DNA from: Candidatus Woesearchaeota archaeon
GTDB lineage: Archaea; Nanobdellota; Nanobdellia; Woesearchaeales; GW2011-AR4
Assembly: GCA_016177615.1 (NCBI GenBank)
Contig: JACOUX010000002.1
Span: 1 to 40,049 of the forward strand
DNA: 40,049 bases
Direction of reading: 5' to 3'
The first letter of the stretch is position 1. The number at the start of each line of letters is the position of its first letter. Positions 32,801 through 38,089 of this stretch are shown in pieces. The notes below the pieces were generated by a model, which saw nothing but the letters and a program-made list of their open reading frames with translations, made no database searches and was not told the DNA's origin. The position numbers and the translations under genes were made by a program.

Positions 32801-34703
32801 ATTCCTCATTTAAAGGATTTACATCTCCATCACCGCAGATATTAATCCCGCAGTTCCAATTAACATCCAGCCTGTACAAAAGCCCTGCAGGATTTAAGTC
32901 AGGGTCTGGGGTTCCGCCGTTTCTGCCTACGCATTTTAGCAAATTCTGTCCTGCCTTCAAATAAGTATCAACATTGAAAACCCCTTTGTTTGCATCAATA
33001 AAATTAGCGAAGCCAGGAATGATCTGCTCTGGGTTTGATGTTGTGAATGGCACCTCAGAGTTCAAATAACAGGTGTAAAAATCATCAGCAGCTATTGTTA
33101 TTGTCCCGCGAATTGATTGTGCATTAGCAGGAATATCAAAAGTTTTCGTAAAAGTTACAGTCTGGGTTTGTGCCTTGTATTCTTTCCAAATCCATGTAGC
33201 CCCAGGAATGTTTGCGCTCCATGCAGGGTGAACCAATGCCGCAACAGAAGGTTTGCCATCAGAAAATGTATTTGTGTCGCTTACAATTGATAAAGAGCTT
33301 GGCTGGTTAATGCAATTATCAGTTGCTGTGCAGGAAGAGGCATCTAATTTGCATTTATCATCACATTTTAGTGCTCCAGAAGAATATCCTAAAGAAACGC
33401 ATGTTTTTCCTTTTAAATCTATTCCATCGCATTCCTCACTTCCTTCAATGTTTCCGTCACCGCATATTCCAATGCTGCCGATAGCCGCCCTTATCCTGCC
33501 TGCAAGCGCATTATTGCAAGCCCTTTCAGCGAGCTCTAAATCGCGCTCATTGACTACGCCATCAGCATTTACATCATTAGGGGGGTTTGTGATCTGGTCT
33601 GCTGCCTTGGCCATTTCACACCATTGAGCATCTCCTAGTTCCACATTATCAGGGGCCCAAAACCAGTTGACTATTTCGGCGCCTGCATCTGAAGATGTCT
33701 GAAATGCTGAAACAAGCCAGTCTGAAGTCACAGGCAAAGCATGAGCGCAGCTTGATCCCTCAGGCCAGGGCCCAATATAGCCACCTTCACTATAGAATAT
33801 AACTGGCTTGTTAGAATATTGTATTGTGTTGCGAATCAGCGTATCATAAATTGAATAATGCCCGGGCTCCCAGCACCATGCATAAAAATCAGTTGAAGCA
33901 GCATCCACCAATCTGTAATATGGCTCGGCATAAAGCTGCCATCTATCAGAAGGATGAAATGCAGGAAACGCGCTAAGAATTATAGATGTTTTCAGCCAAG
34001 GAAGCTGCTGCCTTGAGTATGCCACTGTATCCATTATGTCATGATAACAGGCTGAGTCCTGCGGGCATGTATCAGGATTCGGCTCGTCATACATCATAAA
34101 GTATCCAAGAGCCTGGCGCCTGTTTGGAAAAGGGTCAACATTAGTTTTAAGCCAATCGATTGTACTTCTGCTCGTCATATAAATTGGGTCGATCTTAAGC
34201 CCAAGCCCTGCTGCCTTGTCAAACAAAGCTGCGTCAAGTGAAAATTTGCCTATGCGCTGGAATCCAGAAGCTTTGATTACCTCAAGCCCTTCCTCATTAA
34301 GCGACAATCCTTTAGGCACAAATACAACTCCCAATTTCGCAGCTCCTCCAATACTTAGCCCCTTAACGCAATTTCCATTAGAGCAGTATCCGCCGCTACA
34401 AGCAGCTTTATTGTTCGTAAACCCGCACGTTGCGCGTCCTTGGCTATTTGGCCCGCAATCATCAGTGCACGGATTATCATCAGAGGAGCAGCTCTTTTGG
34501 CTACAGCTGCATCCAAACTGGTCTACGATAGTTGTTTTTGTATAGGGGCACCTGTCGCAAGACAAACCAAAACCCGATTGACCGCAGTCTGGAACCCCAT
34601 CCCTATCAGAATCCTGAACTAAAGCATCAGAGTCCTTAACTGTAAATAAGAAAGTCACAAGTAAGAAGAACACTATAAAACTCAAATACACACTCTTTTT
34701 CAT
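23718..34703 (-). CDS. Giant multidomain secreted surface protein, 5' part
   Basis: 3,661 aa from ATG 34703 (the track's TTG is two codons earlier). Residues 1-29 are a signal peptide. In order, approximately: Ca-binding DSDRDGVPD and Cys-rich region (30-115); glycosidase-like TIM barrel (120-385) with a dockerin-like DVNADGVVNERDLE; GEECDG Cys module; two homologous sandwich domains with ANIPGATWIWKE (473-618, 730-885), each followed by a Cys module; NBR1-type Ig domain (940-1050); FN3-like (1113-1218); pectate-lyase-like beta-helix starting YVSPDGDDRNPGT (1220-1897); a second TIM barrel (1966-2283); sialidase-like propeller (2333-2690); DUF5648-like TPLYRCFDQAKSDHF; Ig and FN3; a third TIM barrel (3063-3350); and a DUF4215 module. 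The native frame ends in the tandem duplication, after which 33 foreign residues precede the stop. Confidence 0.85.
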   Translation of the reverse strand: MKKSVYLSFIVFFLLVTFLFTVKDSDALVQDSDRDGVPDCGQSGFGLSCDRCPYTKTTIVDQFGCSCSQKSCSSDDNPCTDDCGPNSQGRATCGFTNNKAACSGGYCSNGNCVKGLSIGGAAKLGVVFVPKGLSLNEEGLEVIKASGFQRIGKFSLDAALFDKAAGLGLKIDPIYMTSRSTIDWLKTNVDPFPNRRQALGYFMMYDEPNPDTCPQDSACYHDIMDTVAYSRQQLPWLKTSIILSAFPAFHPSDRWQLYAEPYYRLVDAASTDFYAWCWEPGHYSIYDTLIRNTIQYSNKPVIFYSEGGYIGPWPEGSSCAHALPVTSDWLVSAFQTSSDAGAEIVNWFWAPDNVELGDAQWCEMAKAADQITNPPNDVNADGVVNERDLELAERACNNALAGRIRAAIGSIGICGDGNIEGSEECDGIDLKGKTCVSLGYSSGALKCDDKCKLDASSCTATDNCINQPSSLSIVSDTNTFSDGKPSVAALVHPAWSANIPGATWIWKEYKAQTQTVTFTKTFDIPANAQSIRGTITIAADDFYTCYLNSEVPFTTSNPEQIIPGFANFIDANKGVFNVDTYLKAGQNLLKCVGRNGGTPDPDLNPAGLLYRLDVNWNCGINICGDGDVNPLNEECDDGNKINGDGCSSDCKKEIQTCTDTDGGNAPDVRGTVTDKFGINHLDYCFDENYLVEYSCSGYIFIESPQNCGEGKECKEGACVKKITTPCKDADISIVSDAATLADGNPSVATYVHPEWSANIPGATWIWKEALVSNPTVTMTVMFTRTFDLPDNAKEFKGTFVIAADDLFTCYLNSETPFTQVISAAGVGYYLEQNKKTVVIDNYLKPGTNILKCEVTNIGGDATGPWQATAQNNPAGLLYKLTASSKCEQLCGNGNIDSGEECDGIKFTDNDNCASHGFTGGNLRCISCQVNTGLCTSTSGNKAQFISQSVPSKMEPGKQYSVSVTMKNTGTTEWKKSENYKLGSQNPQDNMIWGIGRVDLPESERVSPNREHTFTFTVTAPPTEGHYNFQWESVQEQREWFGESTENVNVVTEPLKRCGDSIIQKPNDAGVNEECDKTELDGKTCTSFTQFTGGQLSCRDDCTFDYSGCTAAQPLSIGILLPPSNPQSSCNAAGDRATLAWEPINDAASYLVRVDEISNNNANAQDGWYVGGSTDIMTEVSGTSFISTIVPNKNYRWWVHSKNGNAIGSPFIVHFKCPGTNNPTVFYVSPDGDDRNPGTEREPYKTLEKAKEAVRGVNQQMTKEIIVYLRGGTYYLERTFSLDPMDSGTNGFNVVYKNYPGEIPVISGGKPITEWIQDGNKWKANVGKNIQPRQLYVNGKRAIRARSSAGLPDGQKTSTGFTTTDLSMQNWQSIRDVEFVSNSGWKQFRCGIQSISGNSITMKQPCWDNSQSHTNGPKMDSPTWIENAYELLDQPGEWYLNRETGWLYYMPRQGEEKSTAKVIMPLTETLVEGSGTAGNPIQNIQFEGITFSHAGWIRPNDNNGFAEVQSNFHLIGDAPIYESDRPLYPTIGRWTKVPASVAFKAAKSITFERNVFTHLGGAGLGFEQGSQENVISGNDFNDISGTGLTLGDTSNYKTTDIKLMNINNQITNNYIHDVSVEYNGGPGIWLGFLQNSYVAHNELKDLPYTGMSIGFMWYNEDTVAKNNLIEYNRIGNTVQLMEDGGAIYSLGKQPNNIIRSNLIHDSQQKDCIACLGKYGIGIYLDQGSHGITIKDNLIYRTDMGLSMHRTFDNLVENNIFSDADEFQTGYGGFGRDYATGQLPSGNKIFRNIFHYSDPDAILFNIGGENPSLSESDYNIYFHKGRENDLRIIGFSGVETLDQWKNVPGFDRNSLVIDPLFNDYERDDYGLKADSPAIRLGFRPLVNLNKAGIEPQYQNILVAQDGLCGNNQIDHGEECDGTKLNDQSCQKKGFASGTLKCYAAGTANQCKFDTSACFSGISDVKDIKSVTFYDFPIDLGSNPKFVQDLQIALPAIKDVGFNTVWLIPPWKTFNQKPLASPPEYSDSAFADLKQTLSLLRANHMKVILGLNYLGEGWAPEGIDACNWIKNEMMYNSFETYVKTFLTEISDYSDMTYILFFTENADPCGMKDQAHAKEVASLLRATLGSLPSRLPAELRSKFKIGYHDYSLINLNWANGESPILSPIEFDFVSMTAYGLEGMTDEQIRNEVDARASRFKNLYPSTPLIIGELGATSCNGQEQNQARVDGVIVKHALDKGYGFNVWGWKPVGINECANPSDGLSITNLDGTPRIAVGELRKVILGIIQPKCSDGTLYSQCSTNKPSYCSNGNLINKASQCGCPSGMIVTGETCTAPIDTNFQLTLGEEEYVMGPKGNFEGLDNSFFTMPIASGVRAFTAHEKTLSFVGSSLNDIKYEGIVLDKGNDFDNCGSWLNSAYKLSETHWIGWYHAEGGCPGPAIKQSMAFAESFDSGKTWSKPDYPNNQVLTADSATNGNDEADDAGDAKVMPIGDYFYLFFMTKPNWKMNIARSKISDEGRPGTWKKYYSGQYNEDALGGKSTAVKDAGQFVVFNSYLKRFIAPLVTGQWGFHLYETKGTDITSWEHIFQTFYPQVSNGNDQRVDSWLPFFDGRENKKQVYAYPSFIAPDGNSDSVGKEFYVYYMKIFDKDSFLQKYLMRRKITLEKTDSFSSKVELTKYTNPAAKKTKVSTEIAKPSEGYQKSGMLGYLLTYPKDGYQPLYECYIPIWNDYMVSLADPSKKNWEHCESDGDIFIRNIGWSSKTQSQETNTPLYRCFDQAKSDHFVSNDANCEGKTSEGLIGYSMNGPGIPAPCTLKSASWEKTTANEGEDVKLIVEGENCNGKNVNFVVEENDIVRNDPVRTNPQPATFSNNRAESTWTAEWQDDGILGGNPEYYFVATASGVQLRSQNELVVSQPAQLPSKPANLQSACSNDGSRITVSWDFVSGADKYALRIDDMSNNDPIRYPNIVDAWYVSGTNDLMVEIPVTQPQQPRISYSYGISPNTDYRFWIHSLNSAGISDTDILPFRCNAEQPARCGDGAPNQVSEECDDGNNINGDGCSANCMKEDGISLKYFGFYYTNVCWGDDPFDEEKKHDYTDEVSSFANIGHMDPWGCDGDSSIVREVNGMYSQGVKPIIDVGLLFYYNDQGGIGLGGRPKFKLYPDYTDRWNAFLDANKDIDWSMAGAFYLLDEGYWNGLAYQDIKMVADLLKNTEKTKNVPIFIDEAFPIIQQGKFQVPPSVDWISFNYYGILDVSSDEFYLGLLEALKNARSRPGQKVVLIMDSQWDANIHGKNGIREDQMSSVADNYYKLAESDDSIVGMIGFIYPGIKVTPAWKGARDLPKNVKDEYRRIGLEITKKGGTCGDGRIQRPNSQGAAEECDDGNQLSNDLCTNDCKVNNAAFNAVLTHPAFWPRDGQEYTGKRYLGTMGNAAAYGSQFMKVWSGPLNVPGESGNRQVVYQKYFGWDDQPNTIYEWESWQRDAGNILRGFKYGGDVLSVTPPLWPLSWMNTNYRPEFTRRSAEHYSCDSGAPVYGFAWSNLNAGQNNALTKLSTNKDTCYPRNDGNSDYVSVNLVEDFGEANSNIRKEKCYRDIPPIWGTDSNAYNICLDAPNAGRFEQRYAYHVKYENSDWNWHYGWIGTGIMGASLLSMFGTIQKTGRQINFSGMES
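23792..23837. repeat. Perfect 23-bp tandem duplication breaking the giant gene
   Basis: Two identical 23-bp units, 23792-23814 and 23815-23837, each starting CACCCATAATGCCAG and ending CCAATC on the plus strand. Since 23 is not a multiple of 3, the minus-strand frame shifts. With one unit removed the protein reads straight through ENSDWNWHYGCEPLVYV, joining both ORFs into 4,852 codons with no stop. Both halves keep intact domains, so the event is recent, reversible or an assembly artefact. Confidence 0.95.
32400..33235 (-). repeat. Internal domain duplication in the giant gene
   Basis: The stretch near 32401-32452 is almost identical to 33181-33232, about 780 bp away (shared run CCCCAGGAATGTTTGCGCTC). 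These lie in the two ATWIWKE sandwich domains, whose proteins are otherwise clearly diverged. That points to intragenic duplication with later gene conversion or strong local constraint. Confidence 0.7.
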
Positions 34704-34785
34704 CTGCAAGCTCTAAACCTGAATCATAAATATTTAAATATATCGAAATTCTGGAATTTTTTCCCGTGTCAAAATACATTTAACA

Positions 34786-35658
34786 TTATCCAATGCATTC
34801 GCCTTCAACATTGACGTTTCTCACGCCAAACTGGAATATATGAGAATTCAGATATTTTTTTTCATAAGTGCTGAAGTCAACAAGCTGGATTATTTCATTC
34901 TGCCCGTTATCGCTGTTTTTCAGGTAAACATTAGTCAATCCATTTTTATCATAAATTGCACAATCATTGGAAATGTAATACTTATTGGGCTGCATATTTT
35001 TGGCGTTTTCAACGAGCAAAACAGCGGAATTGTATAAGCTCCTGAATCGGATAGGCAAAGTTATCCTGAATGAATCAAATTTTGTGGCGAAATTCCCGAT
35101 TTTTACAGTTATAGGATATTGGACATTAATTGCGACGTCTTCGTCGTTAAAGAAGGAATAGGCAGCTGGATAGCTCCCGGATGGCTTTGTGATGTCTATG
35201 CCAAGCTCCTTGAACAAACTCTTATCAAAGCATTTTTCAAACTCTACTGCAGCATATCTTGACAATTTTTTGCTTATCTCGTCCAAAGATGGAATGTATG
35301 TGCTGTATATAACATCATTCCCTACTTGCTCAGCTTCAAGATAATAAGGCACTTTATCACCTAGGAATAAGGCATTTTTGCTGGCTCCTTCTTCATCATA
35401 AGCAATATCTCCATTTGGATCGATATAGCCTGAAAAAGGGCCTATCCTGTTGAATAAGGCGTCTTCGCTAACTAATTTCACGCAGGTTTCAGCATAAACT
35501 TTCACAATGTCAGCGCCTATCTCCTGGCTTGTCCCTGAAATGCTAGCTGCGCTCTTCTTTTTGGCGCTGGACAAGCTAAGGTAAAATCCTAATCCTATAA
35601 CTATGAGGATTACTATTGCAGCCACCAGAAATACAGAAATCTGGCCTCTTTTTTTCAT
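34786..35658 (-). CDS. Pilin-like single-span surface protein
   Basis: The N-terminus MKKRGQISVFLVAAIVILIV is a class III (prepilin) signal typical of many DPANN exported proteins, with cleavage expected after KKRG. The remaining 260 residues are extracytoplasmic, with Cys at about 59, 143, 252 and 288 that may form disulfides. The start is ATG 35658; the track's TTG is one codon earlier. TTTATAAA about 25-30 nt upstream on the minus strand is the TATA box, in a divergent region shared with the sulfur-carrier gene. It lies just upstream of the giant secreted-protein gene and points the same way. It may be a pilus-type or cell-surface component. Confidence 0.7.
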   Translation of the reverse strand: MKKRGQISVFLVAAIVILIVIGLGFYLSLSSAKKKSAASISGTSQEIGADIVKVYAETCVKLVSEDALFNRIGPFSGYIDPNGDIAYDEEGASKNALFLGDKVPYYLEAEQVGNDVIYSTYIPSLDEISKKLSRYAAVEFEKCFDKSLFKELGIDITKPSGSYPAAYSFFNDEDVAINVQYPITVKIGNFATKFDSFRITLPIRFRSLYNSAVLLVENAKNMQPNKYYISNDCAIYDKNGLTNVYLKNSDNGQNEIIQLVDFSTYEKKYLNSHIFQFGVRNVNVEGECIG

Positions 35659-35712
35659 CAAGCTTGTTTCTGTAGATTAATATTTATAAAGTTAACTAAA
35701 ATACGAGTTATT

Positions 35713-35925
35713 GTGACTATAAAAGTAAAAGCTTATATTGACAGGGAAAACAGGAAAGTCGAGGTTGAGCTAAAAGGCAGCCCAAAAGTTTCTGATTTGA
35801 TGAAAAAACTTAAAATCAATCCTGTGACAGTTATAGTTTCAAGAAACAATGAGCTTATCCTGGAAGATGGGATGCTAAAAAATAATGATGAAATAAGGAT
35901 ATTATCAGTCATATCTGGAGGTTAA
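35713..35925 (+). CDS. Ubiquitin-like sulfur carrier (ThiS/MoaD/Urm1/TtuB-like)
   Basis: A 70-aa beta-grasp protein ending in Gly-Gly (RILSVISGG), the site that E1 adenylates and that becomes a thiocarboxylate. VIVSRNNELILEDGMLKNNDEIRI is the common C-terminal half of ThiS and TtuB. The start is GTG at 35713, about 25 nt after TTTATAAA, so leaderless. A TtuA-type thiolase follows 29 nt downstream, which points to a TtuB/Urm1-like role in tRNA thiolation rather than thiamin or molybdopterin synthesis. Its E1 is probably the protein at 10214-11209. Confidence 0.85.
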   Translation: MTIKVKAYIDRENRKVEVELKGSPKVSDLMKKLKINPVTVIVSRNNELILEDGMLKNNDEIRILSVISGG

Positions 35926-35978
35926 TAATAATAAAAAAATTTCATAGATGAATTGTGAAATTTTTTCAAAGAGTCAAA

Positions 35979-36926
35979 ATGAACTGCTGCAATAACAAGC
36001 CAATATTTGAATCATACGACGGGAACAGGCTCTGCAAGATACACTTCAATGCCTATTTAGAAGGAAAAGTATTCAAAACCATAAGACAGTTTGAGCTGCT
36101 CGATAAAGAGGAAAATCTTGGAGTTGCAATTTCAGGAGGAAAAGATTCATTGACTGTCCTTAGCATCTTAAAAAGATTATCGATGCAGAATCCTAATATC
36201 AAAATCTGCGCAATTGCAATAGACGAGGGAATTGCAGGCTACAGAGACAGGACTTTAGCCACGGCGCAGGAATTCTGCGATAAAAATAATATTAGGCTGC
36301 ATATTTTCTCTTACAAGGAAGAGTTTGGACTGAGTTTGGACGAGATGCTCAAAATACTGAATGTAAAGCCATGCACCATCTGCGGGATTTTCAGACGATA
36401 CTTATTAAATAAAAAATCCAAGGAATTAAAACTGACAAAACTGGCGACAGGCCATAATCTCGATGATGAGTGCCAGTCAATCCTGATGAACCAGATGAGG
36501 AATGACATGAAAGCATCTGCCAGGCTCGGCCCTAAAGTTGGGATGGTGCAGGATGAAAAATTTGTACAGAGGATTAAGCCACTGTATTTGTGCGCTGAAA
36601 AAGAAGTTACAACTTACGCTTTCCTTAATAGGATGCTTGACAGCTTCAATGAATGCCCGAATGCGATTCATTCTTACAGGGCGCAGGTAAGGGACATGCT
36701 GAATGTTATGGAGCAGAAATTTCTGGGAACAAAATATTCCATTGTGAACTCTTTTATTCAAATGCTGCCAATGCTGAAAGAAAAATTCAGCTGCGGAGCA
36801 ATCAAAGTCTGCTCACGATGCAGCGAGCCATGCTCAAAGGATATTTGCAATGCATGCGTTTATTTGGAAAGGTTAAAAAATAAGGCAGTTTCTTCACTAA
36901 TTGAACCAAAACCTTTAAATAATTAA
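35979..36926 (+). CDS. tRNA 2-thiouridine synthase, TtuA/Ncs6/CTU1 family
   Basis: Adenylates and thiolates a uridine in tRNA. The PP-loop is ISGGKDSLTVL; KPCTICGIFRR and NECPNAI contain the three Cys that bind a [4Fe-4S] cluster in TtuA; ATGHNLDDECQSILMNQMRND is the family signature; and the C-terminal zinc site is CSRCSEPCSKDICNAC. I prefer ATG 35979 (MNCCNNKPIF) to the track's GTG 35955 because the N-terminal zinc finger starts there. That finger is odd: adjacent Cys-Cys where relatives have CxxC, though the second half LCKIHF is normal. It forms an operon with the sulfur carrier; the ferredoxin follows with its own promoter. Confidence 0.88.
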   Translation: MNCCNNKPIFESYDGNRLCKIHFNAYLEGKVFKTIRQFELLDKEENLGVAISGGKDSLTVLSILKRLSMQNPNIKICAIAIDEGIAGYRDRTLATAQEFCDKNNIRLHIFSYKEEFGLSLDEMLKILNVKPCTICGIFRRYLLNKKSKELKLTKLATGHNLDDECQSILMNQMRNDMKASARLGPKVGMVQDEKFVQRIKPLYLCAEKEVTTYAFLNRMLDSFNECPNAIHSYRAQVRDMLNVMEQKFLGTKYSIVNSFIQMLPMLKEKFSCGAIKVCSRCSEPCSKDICNACVYLERLKNKAVSSLIEPKPLNN

Positions 36927-36936
36927 CAATTGTTAA
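36914..36936 (+). promoter_or_regulatory. Ferredoxin promoter with perfect palindromic operator
   Basis: TTTAAATAA (36914-36922) is followed at once by TTAACAATTGTTAA (36923-36936), a perfect 14-bp palindrome. It matches the imperfect palindrome in the suf regulator promoter at 11773 in sequence and position. It overlaps the last bases of the thiolase gene's stop region. Confidence 0.75.
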
Positions 36937-36944
36937 GTCTTGAA

Positions 36945-37232
36945 ATGGCAGAATTAAACCAACAAGAGCAGCAAACGGCTAAGAAATTTCAGGTGCAGCA
37001 CGACAGGCCAAATTGCATAGGATGCGCTGCCTGCGCAGCAGTAGCTCCAAACTTCTGGGTAATGAGCGAGGACGGCAAGTCTGACATTGTTGGGTGCAGG
37101 AAAAGGGATGATGAATGGGAAGAATTGGATATTGAGGAAAAGGATTATGCGCTCAACAAGGAAGCTGCTGACTCATGCCCGGTAAATGTGATTCATATTA
37201 TTAATAAGGAGACTGGGGAGAAAATAATTTAG
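36945..37232 (+). CDS. [4Fe-4S] ferredoxin
   Basis: A single-cluster ferredoxin for low-potential electron transfer. The ligands are CIGCAAC (C-x2-C-x2-C) and, about 50 residues later, SCPVNVI. The length of 95 aa is usual for archaeal monocluster types. The start is ATG 36945 (MAELNQQEQQ) rather than the track's TTG 36930, which lies inside the operator palindrome. The promoter carries the same palindrome as the suf regulator, suggesting repression when Fe-S supply is low or altered. It may donate electrons to the neighbouring TtuA or to the RnfD-like system; neither is shown. Confidence 0.9.
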   Translation: MAELNQQEQQTAKKFQVQHDRPNCIGCAACAAVAPNFWVMSEDGKSDIVGCRKRDDEWEELDIEEKDYALNKEAADSCPVNVIHIINKETGEKII

Positions 37233-37237
37233 CAAGA

Positions 37238-37258
37238 TTTATAAATAATGTTAACAAT
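37238..37258 (+). promoter_or_regulatory. vapB promoter with half operator
   Basis: TTTATAAATAA (37238-37248) is followed by GTTAACAAT (37250-37258), the same left half-site in the same position as at 11773 and 36923. The right half (GCGATTAG) is poorly matched, so binding would be weaker, if it occurs. Confidence 0.4.
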
Positions 37259-37278
37259 AAGCGATTAGTTTATTAAAA

Positions 37279-37482
37279 ATGCAAGAACAAATTGAATTGA
37301 AAAAGAAGTTAGCTTCAATTGAAAATGAAATTGACAGACTTAAAGCTATGGTGATAAATCCATCGCAGTCAAAGAAGAGAAAAAAGATTATAAAACTTGA
37401 AGGCTTATGGAAAGGTGTCCACGTTACTGAAGAAGACATAGAGGACGCTAAAAAATCTTTATTTAAATATGATGTGGAATGA
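37279..37482 (+). CDS. VapB-like antitoxin
   Basis: A 67-aa protein with an N-terminal coiled coil (MQEQIELKKKLASIENEIDRL), a basic middle (QSKKRKK) and the C-terminal motif IKLEGLWKGVHVTEEDIEDAKKSLF. This last motif is typical of archaeal VapB antitoxins that bind a PIN toxin through 'LkGlwkg...teedi..akksl'. Its stop overlaps the ATG of the vapC remnant (ATGA), the standard vapBC arrangement. With the toxin broken, it may persist as a regulator or as protection against related toxins. Confidence 0.7.
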   Translation: MQEQIELKKKLASIENEIDRLKAMVINPSQSKKRKKIIKLEGLWKGVHVTEEDIEDAKKSLFKYDVE

Positions 37483-37741
37483 TTTATGTCACTGAATTTA
37501 TATTGCAGAAAGAATAAAGATAGATTTGGAGCCAAAGGATTTATTGACAAAATTTCAAGAGAGTTCCAATTATCTTTTATACGGTTTTGATATCGATGTC
37601 TTGGCAGAATATTCAAAATATACAAATATTAGGGATATCCATGACAGAATAATAATTGCAACATCCAGCATCTTAATGACTAAGCTGATAACTAAAGATG
37701 AAGGCATAATAAATTCTGGTTACGCTACTAAAGTCTGGTAA
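37479..37741 (+). pseudogene. Decayed VapC (PIN-domain) toxin
   Basis: The overlapping ATG gives MIYV, the normal beginning of VapC, but then TEFILQKE and a stop. In another frame, open from about 37496, the rest of a PIN toxin reads IYIAERIKIDLEPKDLL, then IRDIHDRIIIATSSIL and LITKDEGI, ending KVW. About 25-40 residues after MIYV, including the first catalytic Asp (MIYVDTN), are missing. The ORF track shows only the part from TTG 37526. Nuclease activity is very unlikely. Confidence 0.7.
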
Positions 37742-37755
37742 ACTACGACAAAAAA

Positions 37756-37956
37756 ATGAAATGCCCCAAATGCGGTTCAAAAGATATAAAGCCGGCAAAT
37801 TATTTAGGCATTAAAGTAATCAAATGCAGCAACTGCGGCTTTGATGAAAGCTCTGCTTATGAGGTTTATCCGGAGCAGAAGGCTAGCCAGAAGGCAAAGG
37901 GAAGATATTCAGTTTATAAGGTGGGAGGAAGCAGAAGGACGAGGAAAAATAGATAA
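37756..37956 (+). CDS. Zinc-ribbon protein (66 aa)
   Basis: MKCPKCGSKDIKPANYLGIK is followed by IKCSNCGFDES, giving two CxxC knuckles of a rubredoxin-like zinc ribbon over residues 3-30. The C-terminal half is basic (GGSRRTRKNR), suited to nucleic-acid binding. It starts 14 nt after the vapC remnant. Small ribbon proteins like this are common in archaea; the specific function is unknown. Confidence 0.75.
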   Translation: MKCPKCGSKDIKPANYLGIKVIKCSNCGFDESSAYEVYPEQKASQKAKGRYSVYKVGGSRRTRKNR

Positions 37957-37986
37957 TTATTTAAAATATTAAAAAAATGAGCGCTT

Positions 37987-38046
37987 ATGCGCAAAAGAGG
38001 CCAGCTGACTTCTGAAACATTAGCATACATACTAACTATTATATAA
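37987..38046 (+). pseudogene. Truncated pilin-like N-terminus (19 codons)
   Basis: ATG at 37987 opens MRKRGQLTSETLAYILTII and then TAA. KRGQ followed by a hydrophobic run is the start of a class III (prepilin-like) protein, as in the gene at 34786, but the frame ends within the membrane segment. No matching continuation was found in the other frames before the next gene. Probably a fragment. Confidence 0.4.
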
Positions 38047-38089
38047 GAATGCAGTAGCTTGCTATTATGATAATGGATAGGGAAAATAA

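Noticed and set aside
20880-34600. CRISPR-like repeats of GEECDDGN coding segments
   Set aside because: Spacing is hundreds of bases and irregular, and the copies encode protein modules (DUF4215 type) in frame; no direct-repeat/spacer pattern is present.
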